DNA from: Yinghuangia elevatio
GTDB taxonomy: Bacteria; Actinomycetota; Actinomycetes; Streptomycetales; Streptomycetaceae
Assembly: GCF_040649515.1 (NCBI RefSeq)
Contig: NZ_JBEZFP010000020.1
Location: 25,486-89,485 of the forward strand
Length of the DNA: 64,000 nucleotides
Direction of reading: 5' to 3'
Shown: piece by piece, positions 46,375 to 55,739 of the stretch
Numbering within the stretch: the first letter of the stretch is position 1
Layout of the letters: each line of letters starts with the position of its first letter
The notes under the pieces: generated by a model
Told to the model about the DNA's origin: nothing
The model's input: only the letters and a program-made list of their open reading frames with translations
Database searches by the model: none
Made by a program: the position numbers and the translations under genes

Positions 46375-47565
46375 GTGCAACCGGGACCGTGGCTCGACCG
46401 ACACCTGCCCTTTCCGAAGGAGCGCCGGGCGCTGCGCCGTTGGCGTCGTACTCGACCGTTCTGGGGCGGTGTCTACCTCATCGCGGGCGGCTTGGAGATC
46501 ATGCTGATCCCGATGTCGCCGTTGTCGATCCTCATCACGTTGGGCGTGGGCGGACTTGCGGCGCTGGCCATCGGGTCCGTGCTCGTCTTCGCCGGCCTGT
46601 GCTTGTGGTTCCTTCCCGCGCAGAGGCACTTCGTGTCGCTGGTGGCATTGGTGGCCTCCGTCGTGTCGTTCGCGGCGACCAACCTGGGCGGCTTCCTCGT
46701 GGGCATGGCCCTTGGGGTACTGGGGAGTTCGATGGGGTTCGGGTGGCGTCCCACGAAGCCTCACGGTGGTTCGGCGGGGCTGGGCGGGGACGCGTCGGGT
46801 CCGGATGATGCTGCGTCAGGTGATGGGCGTGGCACGGGTGATCGCGCTGCGGGGGCGGGTGCGGCGGGTGCGGCGGGTGACGGTGGCGTCGCGAATGGCG
46901 GTGATGGCGCGGCCGGTGTGGGCGGTGCCGGGGTGGGCGGCGCGTCGGACGGATCGCTGCCGGGCGAGCGTACGTCCAAGCGGGGTGGCGGGCCGGGGGA
47001 GGGGCGCGCCGGTGCCGCGGGAGTGGCATTAGCCGTACCGCTGCTGCTGGTTGCCGCGAGCCTGGGGCCGGGGGCGGGGAAGGCGGTCGCGTCCGACACG
47101 GGGTGCGGGCGGGGTGGGGAGTGCGTACGGCCGACCTTGGCCGCGGTGTCGGAGGCCGTGACCGTCGGGGCGAACCCCCCTACGGTGACGTCGAGTTTCT
47201 TCGCGCCGATCGGGTTCGCCTTCGCCGGTGTGACCGAGGTGCCGACGGTCGGCGGGGCGCGGCGGGTGCTGGTGCTGCGGATGAACGCGGCGAGTTTGCG
47301 GGACTACCGGCTGCGGACGCGTGACGGGGGACCGGTGTATGCGATCGACGCGGACCAGCTTGACTTGAACGGCGATGTGACGATCTATGTCACGCGGTTG
47401 TACGGGTGTATCGAGGGGCTGCTCTGCCTCACGTTCTCGGCGGAGGGGTTGCCGCTGCCGCCGATAATCCCGCCGTTCGTGTTCATGACGCGGGTGGAGG
47501 CGGAGCAGGCGTTGGTGACGGCGGATCGGATCGGCACGGACAATCTGGCGATTCGCGCAGGTTGA
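46375..47565 (+). CDS. DUF6114-like membrane protein with C-terminal extracellular-type domain
   Basis: 396 residues from GTG 46375, with AAGGAG ahead. The N-terminal part (about 20-115) has four hydrophobic segments: FWGGVYLIAGGLEIMLIPMSPLSIL, GGLAALAIGSVLVFAGLCLWFL, HFVSLVALVASVVSFAATNLGGFLVG and the following short one. A Gly/Ala-rich low-complexity linker of about 100 residues follows, then a hydrophobic segment (VALAVPLLLVAASLG) and a beta-rich domain with paired cysteines (CGRGGEC). That two-domain layout is longer than the DUF6114 proteins I know. It is translated after the DUF6230-like gene in the same direction. Confidence 0.68.
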   Translation: MQPGPWLDRHLPFPKERRALRRWRRTRPFWGGVYLIAGGLEIMLIPMSPLSILITLGVGGLAALAIGSVLVFAGLCLWFLPAQRHFVSLVALVASVVSFAATNLGGFLVGMALGVLGSSMGFGWRPTKPHGGSAGLGGDASGPDDAASGDGRGTGDRAAGAGAAGAAGDGGVANGGDGAAGVGGAGVGGASDGSLPGERTSKRGGGPGEGRAGAAGVALAVPLLLVAASLGPGAGKAVASDTGCGRGGECVRPTLAAVSEAVTVGANPPTVTSSFFAPIGFAFAGVTEVPTVGGARRVLVLRMNAASLRDYRLRTRDGGPVYAIDADQLDLNGDVTIYVTRLYGCIEGLLCLTFSAEGLPLPPIIPPFVFMTRVEAEQALVTADRIGTDNLAIRAG

Positions 47566-47663
47566 GGGTGGTCCCGGTGCCATCCGCGCGCACGCACACG
47601 CCCACAGCCAGGCGCACGCTCGCGCCCTTCGCGACCCGCGCGCCCGGCCCCACCCCACCGCAC

Positions 47664-47774
47664 GTTCGCCTGATTGGCTTCGAGTGGATCGAAGGCTGGT
47701 ACAACATCCGCAGCCTGCTCAGCAGCCTCGGCTACCGCCCATCCGTCGAATACGAAGCCGCACTCGCGGTCTGA
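47664..47774 (+). pseudogene. IS3-family transposase C-terminal remnant
   Basis: The 36-residue tail FEWIEGWYNIRSLLSSLGYRPSVEYEAAL ends in a stop codon and resembles the conserved C-terminus of IS3-type transposases (EYIEGWYNxRRxHSSLGYxSPxEYE). The upstream integrase core is absent. This is a degenerate insertion-sequence fragment. Confidence 0.75.
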
Positions 47775-47949
47775 CCACCACAACGACGGTGTCCGTCAAA
47801 GCGAAGCAGGCTCACCCCACCGCACACACACGTAGGCCTGTGACCCCGGTGATTCGGAATTCCGGCCTCACCCCGCGTATGGCTCGAGCCGCGAACACTC
47901 TCGGGTACCCGATCCGACCACCAGACAGCCCCGAGCACGGGAGCCACCG

Positions 47950-48870
47950 ATGATCCCGATCCAGGCCGTCCCCTTCTTCTCCTACGCGCTCGGGGCGACG
48001 TTCGCGCTCGCCGCCGCGCGGCAGTTGCAGGCGTGGGAACGCCGTCCACTGCCGGACTCCGAAGAGGAGCCGGTCATCGCGGTGCGCGCCCGCGCGATGA
48101 CCGCCAACCCGTACTTCGTCTCCACCGTGCTCTTCGCCGCGATTCTCGTCGCGCCGCCCGGTCTGTTCCTACTGTGGCAGAACCCGGCGTGGGGCACGAT
48201 GCACGTCACTCGGGAGCATGGCGAACTCTGGGCGGGGTTCGTACTGTTGTTCTCCGGGGGCGTCCCCGTCGCCGCGATCCTGGGCTTCTGGGCCTCCCGT
48301 GCGCTAGTCCTCATCGGCGCCGGCTACTGGGCGTTCCTGCAGGTCGTGGCCGCGTACTTCCTGCTCTTCGGCACGCTGATCCACGGTTGGGACGGCCGCG
48401 GCTACCAGCGCGTCCTGAGCACCAATCCCGGAGAGTTCACCGGCTGGTCGTCCGACCAAGTGGCCAACAACGTCTCGCACTTCGCGACGTCCGGGACGTT
48501 CCTGGCCCTCCTCTTCCTCGGCGGCCCGGTGATCATGCTGATGCTCATGACCGAGATCAGCTGGCTCTACGAAGGCTGGCGGCTCCCCGGCGCCGACGCC
48601 GACCGTAAAGTGCCGCGCATCGTCGCCCTCGCCATCGCGGCCGCCGGCGTCCACGCCATGCCGTTTCTCGGAGCCCTGTACGCGAGCCTGCTCGTCCACG
48701 CGACCGGCTGGTGGATCGGTCTCGCCGTCTTCACCGCGACCGTCGGGCCGCTACTCCTTTGGAAACGCTCGCCCGTGCGGTGGCTGTACGGCCGGGTCGG
48801 CATCCCCACCCGCCACTGGCGTGACCCCGTCCTGTCGCCAACTCCCGTGATTGCCAGGCTGGTTCGCTAG
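47950..48870 (+). CDS. Polytopic membrane protein of unknown function
   Basis: 306 residues from ATG 47950. About seven hydrophobic helices, for instance FFSYALGATFALAAARQL, STVLFAAILVAPPGLFLLW, GFVLLFSGGVPVAAILGF and WIGLAVFTATVGPLLLW. It has no recognised transport motif. The last 120 bases overlap the 3' end of the convergent signal-peptidase gene. Confidence 0.75.
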   Translation: MIPIQAVPFFSYALGATFALAAARQLQAWERRPLPDSEEEPVIAVRARAMTANPYFVSTVLFAAILVAPPGLFLLWQNPAWGTMHVTREHGELWAGFVLLFSGGVPVAAILGFWASRALVLIGAGYWAFLQVVAAYFLLFGTLIHGWDGRGYQRVLSTNPGEFTGWSSDQVANNVSHFATSGTFLALLFLGGPVIMLMLMTEISWLYEGWRLPGADADRKVPRIVALAIAAAGVHAMPFLGALYASLLVHATGWWIGLAVFTATVGPLLLWKRSPVRWLYGRVGIPTRHWRDPVLSPTPVIARLVR

Positions 48871-49569
48871 AAGATACGTGATGACCCCGACCGTACCGGC
48901 TGCCAGATTCAGCATCAGCCCCGCCGCGGCCACCACCGCCAGCGCCACCGCAAGCCCGGTCGACGAGCCGCCGCCAGGCAGGCCCGCCGCCGCGAACACC
49001 GCGGCACCCCCGACCGGTCCTTGGTGCGAGAGAGGCAATATGACGCGTTCGACCCGCCCCACGACGTCCTCGCGCGCGATGGTGCCCCCGAAGGCGTCGC
49101 CCACGTGCGCGCGGGAGTCGTACGACGTCGTCCTGGCGTCGCCCAGCACGAACAGCCGCCCGTTCGGCACCTTCACCTCGAACGCGACCCGCGAGGGGCT
49201 CATCCCATCTGCGAGGTAACTCTCGTACACCGAAAGCCCGTTCACGCTCACGCGCCCCGCGACGTCGCAGCAGGCGACGACGTCCCCGCCGACCCCGAGC
49301 ACGCGCTTCACGAAGTCCTCGCCGCCGACGCCGCGCGACCAGCCGTCGGCCGAGAACACCACGACGTCCCCGCGCGTGACGTCGCCGCCGCCCCCCTCGC
49401 GTACCAGGAGCCGGTCGCCCTCCCGCAGCGTCGGCTCCATCGACCCGGACGGGACCGCGTACGTGCGATACATAAAGAACGCCAGCACAAACGGGACGAC
49501 CACCATTACCGCCCCTAGCCCGTGGGCGACCCCGAGCCACCGCTGGCGCGCGGACCCCCGTACCGTCAC
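48751..49569 (-). CDS. Signal peptidase I (S26) family, actinobacterial type
   Basis: 272 residues from GTG 49569 with GGAGG upstream. The catalytic Ser is in PSGSMEPTL (about 40-48), the general-base Lys in FVKRVLGVGGD, and GDARTTSYDSR is box E. One membrane anchor (VAHGLGAVMVVVPFVLAFFMYR) precedes the catalytic part, and a second hydrophobic stretch lies near the C-terminus (GLAVALAVVAAAGLMLNLAAG). It cleaves signal peptides of exported proteins. The C-terminal coding region overlaps the opposite gene by 120 bases. Confidence 0.92.
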   Translation of the reverse strand: MTVRGSARQRWLGVAHGLGAVMVVVPFVLAFFMYRTYAVPSGSMEPTLREGDRLLVREGGGGDVTRGDVVVFSADGWSRGVGGEDFVKRVLGVGGDVVACCDVAGRVSVNGLSVYESYLADGMSPSRVAFEVKVPNGRLFVLGDARTTSYDSRAHVGDAFGGTIAREDVVGRVERVILPLSHQGPVGGAAVFAAAGLPGGGSSTGLAVALAVVAAAGLMLNLAAGTVGVITYLLANQPGNHGSWRQDGVTPVAGGDADPAVQPPHGRAFPKE

Positions 49570-49774
49570 GCCGCCCCCACCTCCGCGTCGCGGCCCGTAG
49601 TGGAGACGCTACCGACCACACCCGCTGCTGAACAGGGGTCAACAGCCACCCGCGGCACACCGTGCCGACGCGGCCGCGTGAACGTCCCGAGCCTTTCGAA
49701 CGTTGTCCCCTTCGTGGCCGACCGCTCATCGGCTACAACACAGGTGTGACTTCTCGGAACGGAGTGGGCGGACG

Positions 49775-50944
49775 ATGACCAACCTGGCCCCGGGTGCCAA
49801 CCTCGCACTGCCGGACGGCGCACTGACACTCCGTGTGCCCGGCCCGTACGACCTGTCCCTCCTGATCACCGACGACTCCGGCCGCGTCCGCGGCGACGCC
49901 GACTTCGTCTTCTTCAACCAGACGACCGCGCCCGGCGTACGCCTCCAAGGCGACACCGCCTCCGTGACCCCCCGCTCCCTCCGCCCCGGAGCCACCCGCG
50001 TCACCCTCGTCGTCAGCCCGGCCGACCCCGCGACCCGCCTCGGCAACCTCCCGACGCCGAACCTCACCGTCACCGACACGCGCGGCACCCCGGTCGCCCG
50101 CTTCACGCCGCACCCCGTCAACCACGAGACGGTCCTGCTCCTGGCCGAGCTGTACGCCCGCAACAACGCGTGGAAGATCCGCGCCCTCGGCCAGGGCTAC
50201 GCCGACGGCCTCGCCGGGATCGCGCGCGACTTCGGCGTGGACGTCATCGACGAGCCGGCACCCGCCGCCGCGCCCGCGCGTACGCCGACCCCGCCCCGCC
50301 CGCACACCCCCGTCCCACCTCGCCCGCAAACCCCGGCCCGCGCGGCCGCCCATCCCTCCGCCCCGCCCCTGGCCCCCATGCCACCCGCCGACGGCAGCAA
50401 CCCCTTCGGCCCCCGCCCCACCCCCGCCGCAGCCCCGCCCCCGGGCCTCCCCACAACCCCCGCCCCGTTCCCCTCCCAACCCACATCTGCCACTCCGCCC
50501 CCACCCTTCCCTCCCGCCCCAGCCGACATCACCCGCTTCCGCTCCGAAGTGATCGCCCTCACCAACGCAGAACGCGCCAACCACGGCATGGGCTCCCTCT
50601 CCGCCGAGCCCCGCCTCACCCAGGCGGCCCAGGCCCACAGCGACGACATGGCCGCCCGCGACTACTTCGACCACGCAAGCCTCGACGGCCGCCAGCCCGC
50701 CGACCGCGTACGCGCCACCGGCTACGACTACAGCCGCGTCGCCGAGAACATCGCCGCAGGTCAGCCCACCCCCGCCGAGGTCGTCCAGGGCTGGATGAAC
50801 AGCCCCGGCCACCGCGCCAACATCCTGACCCCGGAACTCACCCAGATCGGCATCGGCATCGCCCACGGCGGCTCGTACCGCATCTACTGGACCCAGGTCT
50901 TCGGCACCCCCCTCGTCCGCCTCCCCGGCGTCACCTACCGCTGA
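49775..50944 (+). CDS. TerD domain fused to CAP (SCP/PR1) domain
   Basis: 389 residues from ATG 49775. Residues about 1-165 are a TerD-type domain (DADFVFFNQTTAP, LLAELYARNNAWKIRALGQGYADGL), closely like the one in the 0.6-2.2 kb TerD-VWA protein. About 170-245 is a long Pro-rich linker. About 250-385 is a CAP domain: LTNAERANHGMGSL, HSDDMAARDYFDHASLDGRQ, AENIAAGQPTPAEVVQGWMNSPGHRANILTPEL and YWTQVFGTP, with the usual His/Glu site. No signal peptide is seen, although CAP domains are usually exported. It is divergent from the signal peptidase gene. Confidence 0.9.
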   Translation: MTNLAPGANLALPDGALTLRVPGPYDLSLLITDDSGRVRGDADFVFFNQTTAPGVRLQGDTASVTPRSLRPGATRVTLVVSPADPATRLGNLPTPNLTVTDTRGTPVARFTPHPVNHETVLLLAELYARNNAWKIRALGQGYADGLAGIARDFGVDVIDEPAPAAAPARTPTPPRPHTPVPPRPQTPARAAAHPSAPPLAPMPPADGSNPFGPRPTPAAAPPPGLPTTPAPFPSQPTSATPPPPFPPAPADITRFRSEVIALTNAERANHGMGSLSAEPRLTQAAQAHSDDMAARDYFDHASLDGRQPADRVRATGYDYSRVAENIAAGQPTPAEVVQGWMNSPGHRANILTPELTQIGIGIAHGGSYRIYWTQVFGTPLVRLPGVTYR

Positions 50945-51057
50945 CCCCGCGAACCACCCACCCCCCACCCCACCAGCCCCGAATACCGCGTCGCAGGCAC
51001 CGTCCGAATCTTGGTATCGTTACTCCAGACAACGCGGCCCCAGGCCGCACCAGTCAC

Positions 51058-51141
51058 GTCCGGGTGGCGGAAATGGCAGACGCGCTAGCTTGAGGTGCTA
51101 GTGCCCGAAAGGGCATGGGGGTTCAAGTCCCCCCTCGGACA
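51058..51141 (+). tRNA. tRNA-Leu (anticodon GAG)
   Basis: Acceptor stem GTCCGGG pairs with the 3' CTCGGAC (one G-U). The anticodon stem GCTAG...CTAG(T)C-type closes the loop TTGAGGT with anticodon GAG. A long variable arm (TGCCCGAAAGGGCA) and the T-loop GGTTCAAGTCC are typical of leucine tRNAs. CCA is not encoded. The gene is 84 bases long. Confidence 0.95.
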
Positions 51142-51321
51142 CATAATTGCCCCACGAACTTCGGTTTCTGGGCAGCATCGATCGGCACCCGTGCTTGGCC
51201 TCGGCCGAGGCGGGTGTTCGTCGTTTCCGGGGTCTGCTTGTATCTGTCACCTTCCCTCTGTCTCGGTCCTGGCTGTCAATTGCGCGCTGACCGGTTGTCC
51301 GGTGCCGGTCGGCGCTGGGGT

Positions 51322-52662
51322 TCATCGTCCGATGGCGATCTTCTCCTTCTGTTCGGTGTTCGCGGTCACGGTGCGGCCGGCCTGGTCGTAGAGCAGGCTG
51401 ATGCCGTCGGCGCGGAGGCGGGCGAGTGCGCCCGCAGGGTATGGTGCTGCGTCTTCGCCGGTGCGCATCAGGTGGAGCGCGGGTAGACGGGCGAGGATCT
51501 GGTCTTCGCGGATGTACGCGTTCGGCGTTCGGTCCGGGTTCCGGGGTGTGGCGCTGGAGTGTCCGTGGCGGCAGCGATAGGCGGCGCGGCCGTTCGACCA
51601 GCACGATTCCATGCGGCGCCGGCAGTGTCCGCAGCGCAGCAGCCCGGCGCGTTGGTAGCTGTGACCGGGCGCGGTCTTGTCGGTGCGGATGCCCTGGGCG
51701 GCAACGAAGTCGGCTTCGCTGATCAGCGCCGGGTGCGCTTGCTTCTCGGAGATGACCCACTCGTCGGGGGCGTTGTGGCGCATGACGTCGCGGTGTCCGA
51801 GGGTGGTGTTGTCCGGGTCGATCAGTTCGTGGTCGGTGCGTTGCCGGTTCCAGACCTGGCGGCCGGTGTAGCGGGGGTTGCTGAGGACGCCCTGCACCGA
51901 GGTGAGCGTCCAGGCGATCGCGGTGCGGTGGGGGTTGCGTTCGCGGTCGGCGGCGGCCGGGCACGGGATGTTCATGTCGTTGAGCGCGCGGGTGATCCTG
52001 GCGACGCTGCGGCCGGCGAGGCGCTGCTGGAACAGCCAGGTGACGATGGGGCCGGTGTCCGGGTCGACGTCCATGCGCCGTAGCTGCACACCACGACGTG
52101 TGAGCGCGCGGTTCGGATGCGGCCCGGCGTCCACGAGCAGGTAGCCGTAGGGCGGTCGGCCGCCGAGGTAGCGGCCTTGGTCGCGGGCTTGGACCAGCAT
52201 CGCCGTGCGCGCACGGATCCGGGCACGCGTGACCTCGCGCTTGGCCAGGACACCGAGCAGGACCATCAGTTCGTCGTGGGCCGCGGGCTGTGGATCGACC
52301 TCGCCGCCGAGCTCGGGCAGCCACACGGGCACGCCGTAATGCTCGAAGACCGGCGCTATCGACGCGAACTGCTGTCCTGAGAAGGCGCGTTCGCTGGAGC
52401 CGAGGACGATGGCGTCGAACCCGCGGTCCGGGTCGGCGAGGGCTGCGAGCAGCGCGGCGGCCTCGGGGCGTCGGGCCCACGGGAGGGAGCGGCTGTGGCC
52501 GACGTCGAAGAACTCCGCCACGATTCGCCCGTGGCCGGAGGCCACGGCATCTGCTCACAGCCGCTGCCACGCCCGCGACGTCTCTGGGTCTTGGTGGTCC
52601 TCGGTGGAAACCCGGCCGTAGAACGCGAACGGTAGGCCTGTCTTGGTCGAATACTCGGCCAC
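51322..52662 (-). pseudogene. Large serine recombinase, interrupted by an in-frame TGA
   Basis: The frame from GTG 52662 carries the resolvase N-terminus FAFYGRVSTEDHQDPETSRAWQRL, with the catalytic Ser in GRVST, then a TGA (52557-52555, codon 36) followed in the same frame by ADAVASGHGRIVAEFFDVG. The remaining 411 residues contain the resolvase core (GFDAIVLGSSERAFSGQQ), a recombinase domain (YLLVDAGPHPNRALTRRG, NPRYTGRQVWNRQR) and the zinc ribbon CGHCRR...CRH. The TGA separates the nucleophile from the rest, so no full enzyme can be made without readthrough. The 5' end lies within the inverted end of the next IS element. Confidence 0.85.
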
Positions 52663-53815
52663 CGGGTTTGACCTGCGGCTTCATGCGGCTGGCTGGTACT
52701 CGTTGAGGAGCCCTCCGAGGACTTGGCGACGGCATATCCGGGTGGGCGGTGTAGGGAACGCGAGTATGTTCGGGTCGTCGTGCGGGGCGCGTAGGTGGAG
52801 TCCGGCGCCTTGGTGGCTGCGGCTGGTGTTGTAGTGCTTGATGTACGCATCGAGGACCGTGCGCACGTGGTGTTCGCCGGTGATGAGGAGCCGGTCGGTG
52901 CACTCGCGGCGGACGGAGGCGATCCAGCGTTCCGCGAATGCGTTCATGCACAGGCTGCGGCGCGATGGGTAGGACATTGATGCCTATCGAGGCGAACACC
53001 TCGTCGAACGCGGCGGTGAACTTCGCGTCCCGGTCACGAATCAGACAGGCGAACCGGTGGCCGGCGTCCTCGAGGTCGGTGGCGAGCGCGCGGGCGACCT
53101 GCACGGCCCACGCCCCGGTCGGGTATGCCGTGACCCGAGCAGTTGCACCCGCCGAGTGGCCGGTTCGATGACGAAGGCCGCGTACAGCCGCTTCAACGTC
53201 ACCGTGTCGACGTGAAAGAAGTCGATCGCGAGCAGTGAGCTGGCCTGCGCCCGCAGGAACCTCCGCCACGCGTCGCCGCGGCGGCCGGGCGGCGGGATGC
53301 GCCGGGCACGCAGAATCCTGCGGATGGTGGACGCGGCGGCCCGGTGGCTCAGGCGCCGCAGTTCGCCCTGGACGCGGACCACGCCCCAGGTCCGGTTCTC
53401 CGCCGCGAACCGGACGATCGGCGCGAACACATCGTCGGGGATGGGCGGTCGGCCTGGTGGGCGGGGCTGTCGCCAACGGGCGGCGACCAGTCGGCGGTGC
53501 CACCGCAGCAGCGTCCCCGGGGCGACGATCCGGTGGGCGCGTAGCGCCTTGGGCAGCCCGGGCCACCGCGGACAGCAGCGCGCGGTCCGGCCACGACAAC
53601 CGCGGCTTCGGACTCGCGCGGCGCAAAACCGCGACCTCGTGGCGCAGCGCGAGTATCTCCGCGTCCTTCGACGCGGACGACCGCGCGAGCAGAACCATCC
53701 ACGAGAACACTTGGACGGCGAGCCGGTACAGCATCGGAACAGCCACAGCCGACGATCATCAGTGCCGACGAAACCCCAGCTCAAACCTGGTAGCTACGCT
53801 TTCGACCAGGACAGG
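52637..53815 (-). mobile_element. Insertion sequence with imperfect inverted ends
   Basis: Inverted ends at 52637-52682 and 53770-53815 match at 35 of 46 positions. The outer 15 bases (CCTGTCTTGGTCGAA / CCTGTCCTGGTCGAA) differ at one position. The element of about 1.18 kb encloses a frameshifted transposase. No target-site duplication is evident. Its left end abuts the start region of the serine recombinase. Confidence 0.8.
52681..53746 (-). pseudogene. IS transposase with integrase-core (DDE) domain, frameshifted
   Basis: The protein can be read only by joining three frames. It begins MAVPMLYRLAVQVFSWM, with the coiled segment DAEILALRHEVAVLRR, shifts near 53560 into LPKALRAHRIVAPGTLLRWHRRLV and the first catalytic Asp (LLAIDFFHVDTV), shifts near 53150 into LIRDRDAKFTAAFDEVFAS (second Asp), and near 52960 into NAFAERWIASVRREC (the Glu) to end at 52681 in LGGLLNEYQPAA. 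All DDE residues survive but the frame does not, so it is inactive. Confidence 0.85.
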
Positions 53816-54144
53816 ATCCGCCGGCCGACAGCGGCTGCAAGGGGCGCCGGTGGGCGTCCGCCCGGGCGCCCGGCCGACCGGGCGCAATCAGGGGCGCGGT
53901 GCGGGGGATTGGCTAACGTCCCGTGAGAGCACGCGACGGCGTCCCCGACATCCACCAGCACCACGGCACCGTGGGGCGGTAGCCGTGCCCGACGACGGCA
54001 ACCACACCGGCACCGCACCCAGCCGCCTCTGCGGCTGATCGCGGATTACGCTGCGCATCCCAGGAAACCTCGCCCTTCACACGGCACAGGTGTGTGTCGC
54101 GTTTGTTCAATACCCCTCCGATCGGGGCCGCCTAGCGTCGCGGC
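53816..54144. other. Intergenic region next to the IS
   Basis: About 330 bases between the IS end and the DinB-like gene. No gene or RNA is recognised; low-complexity G/C-rich sequence only. Confidence 0.4.
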
Positions 54145-54714
54145 ATGTCATATCTGTCCAACGCTGCCGAGGCCATGGCCGCAGTCGCCCGCGGCATCAC
54201 CGATGACCAACTCGCCAACAAGACTCCGTGCGCGGAGTACGACGTGCGGGGACTGGTCAACCACCTGTTGTTCTGGGGCCCGTCGCTCGCCGGTGGCGGC
54301 CGCAAGGAGTCCGTCCCGCAGCCCGCCGGCACCGAGTCCGACGTGGACCTCACGGCCGACGACTGGCGCCGCAGCCTGCTCGCCCTGCTGGACGACATCA
54401 CCGCGTCGTGGGCGCCGCCGAGCGCCTGGGAGGGTGAGACGACCATGGGCACGCCGCACCCGCTGCCCGCGCCCGTTCTGGGCGAGATGATCGTCGGCGA
54501 GCTGGTCGTGCACGGTTGGGACCTGGCTGTCGCGACCGGGCAGCAACTGGAGCTGCCCGCCGACCTGCTGGCGCACCTCCACGACACCGTGTCCGCCGGT
54601 GTGGAGCAGGGACGGCAGATGGGCATGTACGGCCCGGAGGTCGCGGTACCGGCCGACGCACCCACCCTGGACCGCATCCTCGGCTTGACCGGCCGTGACC
54701 CCGCCTGGGCATAG
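54145..54714 (+). CDS. DinB/mycothiol-dependent maleylpyruvate-isomerase-fold protein (TIGR03086)
   Basis: 189 residues from ATG 54145. The helical-bundle motifs are DDQLANKTPCAEYDVRGLVNHLLFWGPSL, which carries a conserved metal-binding His, and GEMIVGELVVHGWDLAVATGQQLELP, which carries HxWDLA. This matches TIGR03086-type metal-binding proteins. Reaction unknown. It is an intact gene on the edge of the decaying region. Confidence 0.88.
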   Translation: MSYLSNAAEAMAAVARGITDDQLANKTPCAEYDVRGLVNHLLFWGPSLAGGGRKESVPQPAGTESDVDLTADDWRRSLLALLDDITASWAPPSAWEGETTMGTPHPLPAPVLGEMIVGELVVHGWDLAVATGQQLELPADLLAHLHDTVSAGVEQGRQMGMYGPEVAVPADAPTLDRILGLTGRDPAWA

Positions 54715-55739
54715 CCTCCGACCGCCGCAACCCTACGGATCGGCTCGCACAGTCACAGGGGTGGGACGCCGCGCGTTCCACCCCTCCTGTGCTGCTACCG
54801 CCGAATCGAGACCGGTTTCCGTTTACGGCGCCACTCGCGGCGTTGGGACCGACGGTCCGGGGCCAGGTGGCAGTCGTCCCGGGCCGCGAAGCGGGGATAT
54901 GCGCAGATCGTGGTACCTGTGACATCCCGGAACGGGACCCCCGTTTTCGCGCCGCGCGGCGGCCGGGGGCCGTCACTCGTGACGATGACGTGGCTGTGGC
55001 CGACCGCAGCAGGCGTCTCGACCCAGCAGGCGGTCGGACGGCGCCACACCTCGGCTCCTGTGCGGTGTCGTACGCGCCGACAGCGCCGCTAGTCAGGCGC
55101 GGGGACGACGAAGTCGTACACAAGGGGGAGGGCGCTATCGAGGCGCTTTCGGTGTCGTAAGCAAACGTCAAGCGTAGCCTGGACGGAAGCCTCGGAATGG
55201 TCCCGCGAGTGCGTCCTGCAGGTTCTGCGGGAGATCGACGCCCCAACTCGGCTCCAGCGGTGGCGACGCGCTTCGCGCCGCCGTCGGTCCGAGGTTCTCA
55301 ACCACCAGCGTCAGCACGCCGGTTCGGTGCCGACGATGACATACGGCTGGTTCGCCTCACGGTGTGCCGCTGCGCATGCTGCAGTTGCTCCCGCCCGCTC
55401 GGACCTGCTCGCCAGCCGCGCGGGCCTGGCGGTCCGAGGGCGCTGCCGAGGCTCGCAAACTACGTGCTTGGGCAAAACTGATCGGACGTCCGGCCGCGTG
55501 CGTGGCCTGCCCGTCGCGCGGTCCACAGATCGCCGCCGTCACGTTGGTGAACTGCGGTGCGTCGCCGCGGTGTCCGGTGATGCGAGCGGGCGGCAGTTAC
55601 CGCCCACGGCGAGTGGTTCCTCGCGGTAGGCCTGCCGCGGGAGCAGCCGAGCCGTGTGGTCGACGCTGCCGCTGGTACATGACGCCGGCGGCTGCCTGTG
55701 CGAAGGCTCGCTGCGGCCCGGCACCACGTGCGTTCACCG
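54715..55739. other. One-kilobase gap without convincing genes
   Basis: Many short overlapping frames, none with sustained codon bias and a ribosome site. On the - strand near 54830-54930 the segment TTICAYPRFAARDDCHL resembles TTICAHPLCGRTA on the + strand at about 56507-56545. These may be two decayed copies of one small gene. The region follows an IS and is probably degraded. Confidence 0.5.

Noticed and set aside
47566..47949. Full IS element around the transposase tail
   Set aside because: Only the last 36 residues of the transposase are seen and no inverted ends were found.
51098..53746. Apparent 882-residue - strand protein covering recombinase and IS
   Set aside because: It joins real transposase pieces with out-of-frame recombinase sequence and is a chance open frame; the real products are in other frames.
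54789..55160. Candidate 123-residue + strand gene
   Set aside because: No ribosome binding site and no family similarity; codon pattern is irregular and the region appears degraded.
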